Assembly: GCF_030719295.1 (NCBI RefSeq) | Contig: NZ_CP120997.1 | Location: 5,095,501-5,159,500, forward strand | Direction: 5' to 3' | Source of the DNA: Streptomyces sp. Mut1 | Lineage (GTDB): Bacteria > Actinomycetota > Actinomycetes > Streptomycetales > Streptomycetaceae | Length of the DNA: 64,000 nt | Part shown: in pieces, positions 31,434-39,968 of the stretch | Layout of the letters: every line of letters starts with the position of its first letter | Position numbering within the stretch: the first letter of the stretch is position 1 | Notes under the pieces: generated by a model | What the model was told of the DNA's origin: nothing | Databases searched by the model: none | The model's input: the letters and a program-made list of their open reading frames with translations, nothing else | Made by a program: the position numbers and the translations under genes

Positions 31434-31819
31434 GCGTGGGGTTCCGTCCGTCCGGGCCGGTTGTATGAGGCAATCACCTTGTGGGGCGTCACTGTGCCCC
31501 GGCAGGAGTGGCAATGACAACGGCTGACATCGCCTGCCCCGGGACACGGGGCCGAAACCGGATGTCCATGGGGGATGTCGATGACAACGTTTCCGACGGG
31601 ACGGCAGCGGACAGCGGACACGTCTCCACCCCCTCGTAGTGGCTCATGCGATGTGGGCAACTCGTGCGACTCGTGACACCGATGCGGTCCGTGAGGGCTG
31701 CCATTTGTGCGACGAGCCGATGACTTGCGGTCAGCTCCCGATCCCCGCCTGCCGGTTGGGGTCGAGCCGCACTTCTCGGGACGATCCTACGTTTGCCCCC
31801 CTGGGGTCCATCAAGGGTC
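31434..31819. other. Intergenic region upstream of the SpoIIE-type gene
   Basis: 386 bases with no supportable gene, although both neighbours are on the minus strand. ACTCGTG is directly repeated at 31660-31666 and 31669-31675 (9-bp period), a possible activator site for the phosphatase gene. Open frames here lack start signals. Confidence 0.45.
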
Positions 31820-32527
31820 TCACGACGGCATGGCGGAAGGCGTGCGGTCCGAGTCATCCGGCCGACGGTCCCAGTCGTCGGGCAGTTCGGGTACCCGCCA
31901 CGCCGGATCGGGCCGCCAGTTCTCCCAGCCGTCACGGAACGGCGCCGCCCAGTCACGGATCAGCCCGACCGCCTCGTGCCCCGCCGCCCGCACCCGGTCC
32001 GCCACGTCCGGCGCGATCAGGCCGACCCGCTGGGCCTGCTCGAACTCGTCCTCGTCGCGCCAGAGCCAGCTGCGGTCCGGGTAGACGGAGATGTCGAGGA
32101 AGTGGTCCTCGGAGTCGACGCCGCCGGCCCACCGGGTGCGCGGCTCCTCCAGGTTCACGTACCAGCTGCGGAACTGCCAGCCGCGCTCCCAGAACAGCCA
32201 GACCGACCAGGGCAGGCCGGGTGCGGCCAGCTTCAGCACCCCGTTGCCCAGCCAGAGGGAGCGGGCGGTGGTGCGCGGGGCGGTGTACCGGGTGGCGAGG
32301 GGTTCGGCGTGCACATCGGTGCCGTCCGCCAGGACCGGCTTGACGCACTCGGTGCCGGGCGCCACCCACACCGCCAGCAGCTCCTCGGTGTCCTGGACGA
32401 CCGTGACCGGGCGGCAGATGTGGAACGGGCGCGCGGCCGAATCCGGCCGCTCGGGGCCGTTGCCCCGGTAGCGCCACAGGATCTGATCACCCGGCGTCCA
32501 GCGCTCAATCTCTCCGCTACCTGTCAT
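31820..32527 (-). CDS. DUF402 domain protein
   Basis: 235 residues. The DUF402 core is recognisable: WYVNLEEPRTRW, GVDSEDHFLDISVYPDRSWLWRDEDEF, then a helical C-terminus (RVRAAGHEAVGLIRDW). DUF402/FomD-type proteins hydrolyse nucleoside diphosphates or nucleotidyl phosphonates in studied cases; the substrate here is unknown. ATG 32527 is supported by a TACGAT hexamer six bases upstream (leaderless). An alternative GTG at 32575 overlaps the fumC stop codon (GTGA) and would couple the two genes, but has no ribosome site. Confidence 0.8.
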   Translation of the reverse strand: MTGSGEIERWTPGDQILWRYRGNGPERPDSAARPFHICRPVTVVQDTEELLAVWVAPGTECVKPVLADGTDVHAEPLATRYTAPRTTARSLWLGNGVLKLAAPGLPWSVWLFWERGWQFRSWYVNLEEPRTRWAGGVDSEDHFLDISVYPDRSWLWRDEDEFEQAQRVGLIAPDVADRVRAAGHEAVGLIRDWAAPFRDGWENWRPDPAWRVPELPDDWDRRPDDSDRTPSAMPS

Positions 32528-32533
32528 GGAGAG

Positions 32534-32539
32534 ATCGTA
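32534..32539 (-). promoter_or_regulatory. -10 element (TACGAT), leaderless start
   Basis: On the minus strand TACGAT lies six bases before the DUF402 ATG at 32527, just after the fumC stop codon. Confidence 0.45.
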
Positions 32540-32571
32540 GTGAGCCTCCCCGCGCCCCGCAGCGACGGACG

Positions 32572-33975
32572 TCACGGCCGGGTCATGCGCAGCACATCCA
32601 GAGCCTCGTCGAGCTGCTGTTCGGTCAGGTCGCCGCGCTCCACGTAGCCCGACTCGATGACCACCTCGCGGATCGTCCGGCGCTCGGCGAGCGACTTCTT
32701 GGCGACCTTCGCGGCCTCCTCGTAGCCGATGTACTTGTTCAGCGGGGTGACGACGGACGGCGAGGACTCGGCGTACTCCCTGGCCCGTTCCGCGTGCGCG
32801 GTGATCCCGTCGACCGTGCGGTCCGCGAGCAGCCGCGCGGCGTTGGAGAGCAGCCGTACGGACTCCAGCAGGTTCTTCGCGATGACCGGGAGCATCACGT
32901 TCAGCTCGAAGTTGCCCGCCGCGCCCGCCGCGGCGACCGTGGCGTCGTTCCCGGTGACCTGCGCGGCGACCATCAGGACCGCCTCGGGGATGACCGGATT
33001 GACCTTGCCCGGCATGATCGAGGAGCCCGGCTGGAGGTCGGGCAGGGAGATCTCGGCGAGACCGGTGCGCGGGCCCGACGCCATCCAGCGCAGGTCGTTG
33101 CAGATCTTGGTGAGCGAGACGCCGATGGTGCGCAGCTGGCCGGAGGTCTCCACCAGGCCGTCCCGCGCGCCCTGCGCCTCGAAGTGGTCGCGGGCCTCGG
33201 TGAGCGGCAGTCCGGTGGCGCGGGCCACCTCGGCGATCACGGCGGCGGAGAAGCCGGGCGGGGTGTTGATGCCGGTGCCCACGGCCGTGCCGCCGAGCGG
33301 GAGTTCCGCGAGGCGGGGGAGCGAGGCGCGCAGCCGCTCGACGCCGTAGCGGACCTGCGCCGCGTACCCGGCGAACTCCTGGCCGAGGGTGACGGGCGTG
33401 GCGTCCATCAGATGGGTGCGCCCGGCCTTCACGACCGTGGCGAACTCCTCCGCCTTGCGCTCCAGGGCGGCCGCCAGATGGTCCAGGGCGGGGATCAGGC
33501 CGGCGGTCACCGCGGCGGTCGCCGCGATGTGGATGGAGGAGGGGAAGACGTCGTTGGAGGACTGCGAGGCGTTGACGTGGTCGTTGGGGTGGACCTCGCG
33601 GCCGAGGCGCTCGGTGGCGAGCGTGGCCACCACCTCATTGGTGTTCATGTTCGAGGAGGTACCCGAGCCGGTCTGGAAGACGTCGACCGGGAAGTGCGCG
33701 TCCCAGCGCCCCTCCGCGACCTCGCCGGCCGCCTCCTGGACCGCCCGCGCGATCTCGGGGTCCAGGACCTTCAGCTCGGCGTTGACCTTGGCGGCGGCGG
33801 CCTTGATGCGGGCCAGGGCCTCGATGTGGGCCCGCTCCAGGCGCTGTCCGGAGACCGGGAAGTTCTCCACGGCCCGCTGCGTCTGGGCCCGCCACTTCGC
33901 GTCGGCGGGGACCCTGACCTCGCCCATCGAGTCGTGCTCGACGCGGTAGCCCTCGCCCGTTCCCTGATCCGTCAT
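32572..33975 (-). CDS. fumC: Class II fumarate hydratase
   Basis: 467 residues. Iron-independent fumarase of the TCA cycle (fumarate to L-malate). Signature segments: [50 protein letters not shown] and the superfamily loop [12 protein letters not shown] with the catalytic Ser. Length matches family members. The ATG has a strong AGGAGG ribosome site. It is divergent from the secreted SGNH hydrolase gene. A class I iron-sulfur fumarase lies 6 kb away, so the strain carries both types. Confidence 0.96.
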   Translation of the reverse strand: MTDQGTGEGYRVEHDSMGEVRVPADAKWRAQTQRAVENFPVSGQRLERAHIEALARIKAAAAKVNAELKVLDPEIARAVQEAAGEVAEGRWDAHFPVDVFQTGSGTSSNMNTNEVVATLATERLGREVHPNDHVNASQSSNDVFPSSIHIAATAAVTAGLIPALDHLAAALERKAEEFATVVKAGRTHLMDATPVTLGQEFAGYAAQVRYGVERLRASLPRLAELPLGGTAVGTGINTPPGFSAAVIAEVARATGLPLTEARDHFEAQGARDGLVETSGQLRTIGVSLTKICNDLRWMASGPRTGLAEISLPDLQPGSSIMPGKVNPVIPEAVLMVAAQVTGNDATVAAAGAAGNFELNVMLPVIAKNLLESVRLLSNAARLLADRTVDGITAHAERAREYAESSPSVVTPLNKYIGYEEAAKVAKKSLAERRTIREVVIESGYVERGDLTEQQLDEALDVLRMTRP

Positions 33976-34078
33976 CGTTCAACCTCCTGAAAAAGATGAG
34001 CACTTGTCTTGTTCCAGCTATTCCCAAGTCGTCTACCGACCAGTAAATACCGGGGGTAACCACAACTCGGGAGGCGCA

Positions 34079-35605
34079 ATGAGGCGCACCAGGCACAGAC
34101 TCCGCTGTACCGTCGCGGCCGCCGCGGCCATGGCGGCGGCGTTCGGCGGCATGACCGCGGCGGCGGGAACGGCCACCGCCGCCCCGTCCGGTACCACCAG
34201 TACCGCATCCACCCCCCTGTCACCCGAACTGGAGGCCATCCGCGCCGCGGAGGCCACCCAGCTGTACGGCGACCCGGCCGAGCGCCCGCTCGCCGACCGC
34301 AAGACGGGGCTCATCTCGCTCGGCGACAGCGAGATATCCGGCGAGGGCGTCGGCACGTACGAGGCCGGCACCAACGGCCCCGACAACTGGTGCCACCGCT
34401 CACCCGACTCCGCGATCCACCGCACGGGGATCCCGGCCGACGTCACGTACAACGTCTCGTGCTCCGGCGCGTACACCGGAAACATCGTCATCGGCGGCTC
34501 CAAGCAGTACGCCGACGAGCTGGTGCAGAGCGACAACCTCGCCGTCAAGGCGCGCAACACCCGCATCAAGATGATCGTGCTGGTCGCGGGTGCCAACGAC
34601 GACCTCCAGTTCGGGCCCGTCATGACGGACTGTGTCACCCGCTGGGTCCTCCTCCAGGGCGCCTGCGAGTCCAAGTACGACGGGGGCTGGCAGGCCCGCG
34701 TCGACGGGCTCGTCCCCAAGGTCGAGAAGACCGTGCGCGACCTGAAGACCGTGATGAGCGGCGCCGGCTACACCGACAGCGACTACAAACTCGTCGTCAT
34801 GGGCTACCCGAGCCCCATCGGCCCGGACTTCTACGACAACCCGAACTTCCCCGGCAAGCTTCCCGGCGGCTGTGCCGGATACGACTCCGACGCCGCCTGG
34901 GGCCGCAACACCGCCGTTCCCGCCTTCGAGCGCGGCATGCGCGAGGCGGCCGCCGACACCGGGGCCGTCTACCTCGACAACTCGCGCCTCTTCCACGGCC
35001 ACGAGGTGTGCAGCGAGTCCACCTGGGCCCGCGGTCTCTACATCGACCTGTCGCACTTCCCGCCGGACTCCAACTCCGTCCGCCAGTCCTTCCACCCGAA
35101 CGCGGCCGGCCACGGAGCCTTCGCCTCCTGCCTGACCCAGATCTACAACTCGGGCCTGCGCGAGGCGAGCTGCGCCGACCCGGCGAGCACCGGACAGCCG
35201 GTGCTCCAGCCCGCCGCCTGGGACGACCTCTTCACGCCCCTGCGCGGCGAGGCGACGGCCGCCTGCCTGGACGCCCCCGCCTCCGTCACCCGTAACAACA
35301 CCGGGGTCACCGGCTGGGAGTGCCACGGCGGGCGCAACCAGGGCTGGTGGTACGACTCCGCCACGAAGAACCTGCGCACCGAACTGAGCCACGACCGCTG
35401 CCTGGACGTACCGGGCGCCGACTACAAGGCGGGCGCGGCCCTCATCCTCTACAACTGCTCCGGCGCCGCCAACCAGCAGTTCGTCCACCAGTCGGGCACC
35501 CTGAGCCCGGCCGCGGCGACGGGCCTGTGCGCGACCCTCGCGGGCGCCCACGACCCGCTGAGGCTGCAACCCTGCGACGGCAGCGCGAACCAGCGCTTCG
35601 CGTAA
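34079..35605 (+). CDS. Secreted SGNH/GDSL hydrolase with ricin-type lectin domain
   Basis: 508 residues. A basic, Ala-rich signal peptide (about 1-35, ending ATAAPSG) precedes an SGNH hydrolase domain: block I SLGDSEISGEG with Ser84, a block III GANDDL with Asn173, and the C-terminal SHFPPDS and SFHPNAAGH catalytic His region. Six or more cysteines indicate extracellular disulfides. From about residue 375 a ricin-B-like lectin domain follows (ACLDAPAS, NQGWWYDSATKNLRT, RCLDVPGADYK, NQQFVHQSG). It is probably an esterase or lipase anchored to glycans. ATG 34079 follows GGGAGG. Confidence 0.9.
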   Translation: MRRTRHRLRCTVAAAAAMAAAFGGMTAAAGTATAAPSGTTSTASTPLSPELEAIRAAEATQLYGDPAERPLADRKTGLISLGDSEISGEGVGTYEAGTNGPDNWCHRSPDSAIHRTGIPADVTYNVSCSGAYTGNIVIGGSKQYADELVQSDNLAVKARNTRIKMIVLVAGANDDLQFGPVMTDCVTRWVLLQGACESKYDGGWQARVDGLVPKVEKTVRDLKTVMSGAGYTDSDYKLVVMGYPSPIGPDFYDNPNFPGKLPGGCAGYDSDAAWGRNTAVPAFERGMREAAADTGAVYLDNSRLFHGHEVCSESTWARGLYIDLSHFPPDSNSVRQSFHPNAAGHGAFASCLTQIYNSGLREASCADPASTGQPVLQPAAWDDLFTPLRGEATAACLDAPASVTRNNTGVTGWECHGGRNQGWWYDSATKNLRTELSHDRCLDVPGADYKAGAALILYNCSGAANQQFVHQSGTLSPAAATGLCATLAGAHDPLRLQPCDGSANQRFA

Positions 35606-35620
35606 CACCCGTCGCGCACG

Positions 35621-35657
35621 GGTACGGGGAGGAGCCGCACCGGCCCCTCCCCGTACC
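35621..35657. terminator. Terminator between the SGNH hydrolase and M18 peptidase genes
   Basis: GGTACGGGGAGG (35621-35632) pairs perfectly with CCTCCCCGTACC (35646-35657), between convergent genes. Confidence 0.75.
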
Positions 35658-35689
35658 GCACGCGCGCCCCGCCTCAGCGCCTCAGCGCC

Positions 35690-36991
35690 TCAGCCCGAGG
35701 CCGCGAACGCCGTCAGGATCGCCGCCAGGTGACCCGGGTCCTCGGCCCCGCACAGCTCGCGCGCGGAGTGCATCGAGAGCCCCGGCACGCCCACGTCGAC
35801 GGTCGGCACACCCAGCCGGGCCGCGGTGAGCGGGCCGATGGACGTGCCGCACGGCATCGCGTTGTTGGAGACGAACGGCTGCCACGGCGCCCCCGCCCGC
35901 TCGCAGGCGGCGGCGAACAGCGCGATGCCGGCCGAGTCGGTGGCGTAGCGCTGGTTGACGTTGACCTTGACCGTGGGGCCGCCGTTGGGCAGCGGCTGGT
36001 GGCCCGGGTCGTGGCGCTCCGCGTAGTTGGGGTGGACGGCGTGCGCCATGTCGGCCGAGACGCAGTACGCGCTGGCCAGCGCCCGCGACCAGTCCTCGGA
36101 GCTGCCGCCCCGCGCGGTCACCGAACGGCTCAGCACCCGCTCCAGGAGGGGGCTCTGCGCCCCGGTGTCCGAGCCGCTGCCGACCTCCTCGTGGTCGAAG
36201 GCGGCCAGCACCGGGATGTACGCGGGCGTGCCGGCCGCCGTCGCCACCGCCGCCAGCGCGGTGACCCCGGCGTGCACCGACACCAGGTTGTCCAGCCGCG
36301 AGGACACCACGAACTCCCGCTCCGCACCGAGATATCCGGGCGGCTGCACGTCGTGCAGCATCAGGTCCCAGCCCAGCACCTCGTCCGGCTCGGCCTCGGC
36401 GGCCGCCGCGACCCGGCGCAGCAGCGCCCCCTCGTCGGCCGCGCCGAGCGACCAGATCGGGGCGATGTGCCGCTGCCGGTCCAGGGCCAGCCCGTCGTTG
36501 ACGGTGCGGTCCAGGTGGATCGCCAGCTGCGGCACCCGCAGGAGGGGCTCGTCGATCTGCACCAGCCGGGAGTCGGTCCGCCCGCCGGGGGCGCGCAGCG
36601 CGAGCCGGCCCGAGATGCCCAGATCCCGGTCCAGCCAGGTGTTGAGCGGGACCCCGCCGTAGATCTCCACCGCGACCTGCCGCCAGCCGGCCGACCCCGT
36701 GTCGGGGGTGGGCTTGATCCGCAGGTTCGGTGAGTCGGTGTGGGTGCCGATGATCCGGAACGGTGTGTGCGCGGGCAGGGACTCGGGGGCGTACCAGGCG
36801 ATCAGCGCGCCTCCTTGGACGACGAAGCTGCCGCCCGTGGTGCCCGTCCAGTCGTCGGTTCCGCGCAGTTCACGAAAGCCCGCCTTCTCCAGCCGCTGGG
36901 CGGCGCTCGCCACGGCGTGGTACGGGGAGGGGCTGGACCTGATGAAGGTGAGCAGGTCGTCGGCATGGCTGCGGTGGAGGACCGGCGTCAT
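35690..36991 (-). CDS. M18 family aminopeptidase
   Basis: 433 residues, cytosolic dinuclear zinc aminopeptidase preferring acidic or neutral N-terminal residues. Metal and catalytic motifs: IGTHTDSPNLRIKP (His and Asp), SRLDNLVSVHAG (bridging Asp), AAFDHEEVGSGSD (catalytic and metal Glu), SADMAHAVHPNY (Asp) and GLSMHSARELCG (His). The length is standard. ATG 36991 has an AAAGGCGG-like ribosome site. Upstream lies 550 bases of apparently empty DNA. Confidence 0.93.
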   Translation of the reverse strand: MTPVLHRSHADDLLTFIRSSPSPYHAVASAAQRLEKAGFRELRGTDDWTGTTGGSFVVQGGALIAWYAPESLPAHTPFRIIGTHTDSPNLRIKPTPDTGSAGWRQVAVEIYGGVPLNTWLDRDLGISGRLALRAPGGRTDSRLVQIDEPLLRVPQLAIHLDRTVNDGLALDRQRHIAPIWSLGAADEGALLRRVAAAAEAEPDEVLGWDLMLHDVQPPGYLGAEREFVVSSRLDNLVSVHAGVTALAAVATAAGTPAYIPVLAAFDHEEVGSGSDTGAQSPLLERVLSRSVTARGGSSEDWSRALASAYCVSADMAHAVHPNYAERHDPGHQPLPNGGPTVKVNVNQRYATDSAGIALFAAACERAGAPWQPFVSNNAMPCGTSIGPLTAARLGVPTVDVGVPGLSMHSARELCGAEDPGHLAAILTAFAASG

Positions 36992-37544
36992 GCGGTGTCC
37001 GCCTTTCCGGAGTGGGACGGTGAGGGTGGTGCGGCCGTACGGGTTCGGACGGCGGTGCGGCGAGAGTCGGCAGGGGTGAGGACCGGCAGGGGTGAGGACC
37101 GGCGGTGGCTACGCGCGGACGGCCCCGGCGCCCGGTGACGGCACCGGGCCGGACCGCCCGGCGATACGGATTTCTCCGGCGACGCCGGACAACCCACCGC
37201 ATCGGCCCGGTGTCCCGCAAGTCCGGAGACCGGCCCGGTGCGCGAAAGCGGTGGTGCCCCGAGGGCGGCCGCAGGGCCGGTCCGGCCATTCGCGGGGTCT
37301 CCCCGGTCCGAGCGAAGCCGGGAACCCGGGGAGGCACCCGACGCCGCGCGGCCCCCCTGCGGGCGACGACGGGAATCGTTGGACAGACCCTGGGGGTCGC
37401 GGACACCACCCGGTGCCCCGGCCCGGCCGGCGCCGCGCCCCCGCGGCTCGGTCCGGCACCGCCCGGGGCGGCAACGGGCCATGCGCGAGATTGGCTGATT
37501 CCCGCCGTACGGGTACGCCCCGGCGTGGCCCCGCGCCGGCGCCC
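36992..37544. other. Long non-coding gap upstream of the M18 peptidase gene
   Basis: 553 very G+C-rich bases. Open frames in all phases are long only because of base composition and none has a start signal or recognisable protein. A 16-bp tandem repeat lies at 37069-37100. Nothing else is recognised. Confidence 0.45.
37069..37100 (+). repeat. 16-bp tandem repeat, two copies
   Basis: GGCAGGGGTGAGGACC is repeated exactly at 37069-37084 and 37085-37100, about 80-110 bases upstream of the M18 peptidase start codon. Confidence 0.85.
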
Positions 37545-38831
37545 TCACGGCTGCGTCGGGCCGGGGCGCGGGGCGCGCCTCGCGGCCATGCGGAGCAGGA
37601 ACACCACCGCGACGGCCAGGGCCGCGCCGTGCGACCAGCCGACGACCGCCAGCGGGCTGAAGTGTTCGAGGGCGGCCGCGACGAGGATCATCCCGGCCCC
37701 GAAACCGAGGTTCTCCACCGTCGCGGACAGCCCGAAGGCGTGGGCGCGCGGCCCGGCCGGCAGGGTCTGGAGGTGCGAGGTGTACGAGACCTCGGTCAGC
37801 CCGTCGGCGGCGCCCGCGACGACGGCGATCAGGGCGGTGGCTGCCAGGGGGAAGCCGGCGAACGCCAGGATGAAGGCCCCGGACATGACACAGGTGCCGT
37901 AGCCGAAGCCGGAAGCGCCCACCGAGCGGCCGGTGCGACGGGTGTACTGCTGGATCACCTGCTGGGCCACGATGTTGCCGGCCGCCCACAGGCACCAGAA
38001 CGCGCTGACGAACAGGGCGGGGTGCGAGGCGTCGAGCGCGGCGGAGTGCACGGGCAGCGCCGCGTTGTGGGACGAGGAGCCGAGCGCGTCCACCCCGCGC
38101 AGCCCCACCATCAGGCCGAGACCCGGCACGGCGGCCAGGGCGGCGAACGCGACGGGCGACCGCCGCGCCGGCTTTCCCGCACTTCCGGGCGTCGCGTCCG
38201 CCCGGCCCTTCCCGCCGCCCGCGACCGGCAGCAGGGCCACCGTCAGCGCGCAGACCGCGAAGGTGCCCAGGTCGACCACGAACGCGGCGGTGTACCCGAC
38301 GAGCGAGACGACCACCCCCGCCGAGGCGAAGCCGGCCACCATCGCCAACGAACGCCCGGTGACCGTCAGCGAGTTCGCCCAGGACCGCCGCTCCTCGCCC
38401 ACCATCTCCGGAACGGAGCTGCGCAGGGCCACCATGAACAGCGTCCCGCAGGACCCGACCACCACGGACACGGCGAACAGCGCAGGCGTACGCCATCCGT
38501 CCGGCGCGAAAATCAACGGCAGCATCACGGCCGCCTGCGCGATATTCGTCCAGAGCATCACGCGTTTCGCGGTGAAACGCGTGAGCAGACCGCCCGCGGC
38601 CGGACCGGCGAGAAAACCGGCACCCAGCCGGACCGCCATGAACAGCCCCATGGCGAGCGCCCGCCCCGTCGTTTCGTAGACGAAGAGATTGAGCGCCACC
38701 ATATTGAGGAACGTGCCGTACGAGGAGACCGAGCAACCGGCCACCAGAATGCGGAAGAAGCGCTCGTCGCGAGGAGAACCGGCCGATTCGACGGCCGGCT
38801 CGCCGAGGGGGCGGGGGCTGCCGGAGGTCAC
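37545..38831 (-). CDS. MFS transporter
   Basis: 428 residues, about twelve membrane segments in the drug/effector-exporter arrangement. The A-motif loop between helices 2 and 3 reads AGGLLTRFTAKRVMLWTN, and the central cytoplasmic loop (GGGKGRADATPGSAGKPARR) joins the two halves. The family exports small molecules; the substrate cannot be read. GTG 38831 (VTSGSPRPL) is chosen because GACTAT lies six bases upstream; longer in-frame starts would overlap the divergent LuxR-type gene. Divergence from a regulator gene suggests control by it. Confidence 0.85.
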   Translation of the reverse strand: MTSGSPRPLGEPAVESAGSPRDERFFRILVAGCSVSSYGTFLNMVALNLFVYETTGRALAMGLFMAVRLGAGFLAGPAAGGLLTRFTAKRVMLWTNIAQAAVMLPLIFAPDGWRTPALFAVSVVVGSCGTLFMVALRSSVPEMVGEERRSWANSLTVTGRSLAMVAGFASAGVVVSLVGYTAAFVVDLGTFAVCALTVALLPVAGGGKGRADATPGSAGKPARRSPVAFAALAAVPGLGLMVGLRGVDALGSSSHNAALPVHSAALDASHPALFVSAFWCLWAAGNIVAQQVIQQYTRRTGRSVGASGFGYGTCVMSGAFILAFAGFPLAATALIAVVAGAADGLTEVSYTSHLQTLPAGPRAHAFGLSATVENLGFGAGMILVAAALEHFSPLAVVGWSHGAALAVAVVFLLRMAARRAPRPGPTQP

Positions 38832-38837
38832 CCGCTC

Positions 38838-38843
38838 ATAGTC
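38838..38843 (-). promoter_or_regulatory. -10 element (GACTAT), leaderless start
   Basis: On the minus strand GACTAT lies six bases before the MFS transporter GTG at 38831. Confidence 0.4.
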
Positions 38844-38888
38844 GGCCGGACCACGGGGCTTTCCCCTCTTCCGCCGTTTGCACAAAGG

Positions 38889-38894
38889 TAATCT
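38889..38894 (+). promoter_or_regulatory. -10 element (TAATCT), leaderless start
   Basis: TAATCT lies eight bases before GTG 38903 of the LuxR-type gene, with no ribosome site. It faces the MFS promoter 45 bases away. Confidence 0.45.
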
Positions 38895-38902
38895 GCATCC
38901 TT

Positions 38903-39919
38903 GTGAAGGACGATCATTCCAGCCCACCGGCATGCGATTGCCGCGAATCGGCGCCGGACGGCACCGGGGGGCCGGGACGCCCGCCGGAGCAGCCGTGCGA
39001 GCGGGCGCTCGCCTCCTACCGGCGCGCGCTGGTGGCGGGCAGCCTGCCGCGCGAGGAGGTGGCCGGCTGCCTGAGCGCCCTTCACCTGATGGTCGCGGAC
39101 CGCCGGTCACCGGGCTCGATGATTCCGGTACCGCCGGAGACCGCCTCGTACGCCGCGCTCGCCCCGCTCCGGGAGGCCGTTCTCGAACGGCGCCGCGCCC
39201 TGCGCGCCACCCGCACCACGCTCGCCGCCTTCGAGTCCCTGTACGCGGACGTGTACCGGCTCGAACAGCCCGAACTCACCCGGCTCTCCGGGGAGGCGGT
39301 CATCAGCAAGGCGCTGGAGGCGGGGGTGGCCGGCTGCCGGGAGGAGATCCGCACCGCGCAGCCCGGCGGCGGACGGCCGGAACAGGCCCTGAGGGTGGCG
39401 CTGGAGCGGGACCTGGGCAACCTGCGGCGCGGTATCCGCCAGCGGACCGTCTACCAGCACACCGTCCGCTCCGACCGGGCGACCCTCGCCTACATCGAGC
39501 AGGTCGGCGCGGCCGGGGCGGAGATCAGGACGCTCGCCGAGGTCGTCGACCGGGTGATCGTGGTCGACCTGGACCTCGCCTTCGTGCCCTTCTCCGACGA
39601 GCCGCACGAGGCGCTGTGCGTCCGGCATCCGGCGCTGGTGCGCTTCCTGGCCCGCGGCTTCGACGAGGCATGGGCCCGCGCGGTGCCCGTACGGCCCGAG
39701 CGGGCGCCGCTGCGTACCCCGGTCGTCACCTCCGACCTGCAACGGGCCATCCTCCAGGCCGTGGTGAACGGCGAGACGGACGCCGCGATAGCGCGCCGGA
39801 TCGGGATGAGCCGGCGCAGCGTCGCCGAGCACATGCGCAAGGTCTCCGACCAGCTGGGCAGCACCAGCCGTGCCCAGCTCGGCTATCTGGTGGCCACGTC
39901 GGGGCTGCTCGACGGCTGA
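38903..39919 (+). CDS. LuxR-type regulator with unusual N-terminal domain
   Basis: 338 residues. Residues about 275-335 form a LuxR/GerE helix-turn-helix (LQRAILQAVVNGETDAAIARRIGMSRRSV in overall pattern, then EHMRKVSDQLGSTSRAQLGYL). The N-terminal part is mainly helical (ALASYRRALVAGSLPREEVAG; LREAVLERRRALRATRTTLAAFESLYADVY) and resembles the Streptomyces group in which it reads a ligand or phosphorylation-independent signal; no receiver Asp pocket is visible. It is divergent from, and probably controls, the MFS exporter. Confidence 0.82.
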   Translation: MKDDHSSPPACDCRESAPDGTGGPGRPPEQPCERALASYRRALVAGSLPREEVAGCLSALHLMVADRRSPGSMIPVPPETASYAALAPLREAVLERRRALRATRTTLAAFESLYADVYRLEQPELTRLSGEAVISKALEAGVAGCREEIRTAQPGGGRPEQALRVALERDLGNLRRGIRQRTVYQHTVRSDRATLAYIEQVGAAGAEIRTLAEVVDRVIVVDLDLAFVPFSDEPHEALCVRHPALVRFLARGFDEAWARAVPVRPERAPLRTPVVTSDLQRAILQAVVNGETDAAIARRIGMSRRSVAEHMRKVSDQLGSTSRAQLGYLVATSGLLDG

Positions 39920-39968
39920 GCGGGCGGCGGCACAGGGGCGCGGGGCGCCCCTGTGCCCGTGCGGGGGC

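Noticed and set aside
31489..31956. Minus-strand frame between the DUF402 and SpoIIE-type genes
   Set aside because: It overlaps both the DUF402 gene and the phosphatase promoter, has no start signal and no family resemblance.
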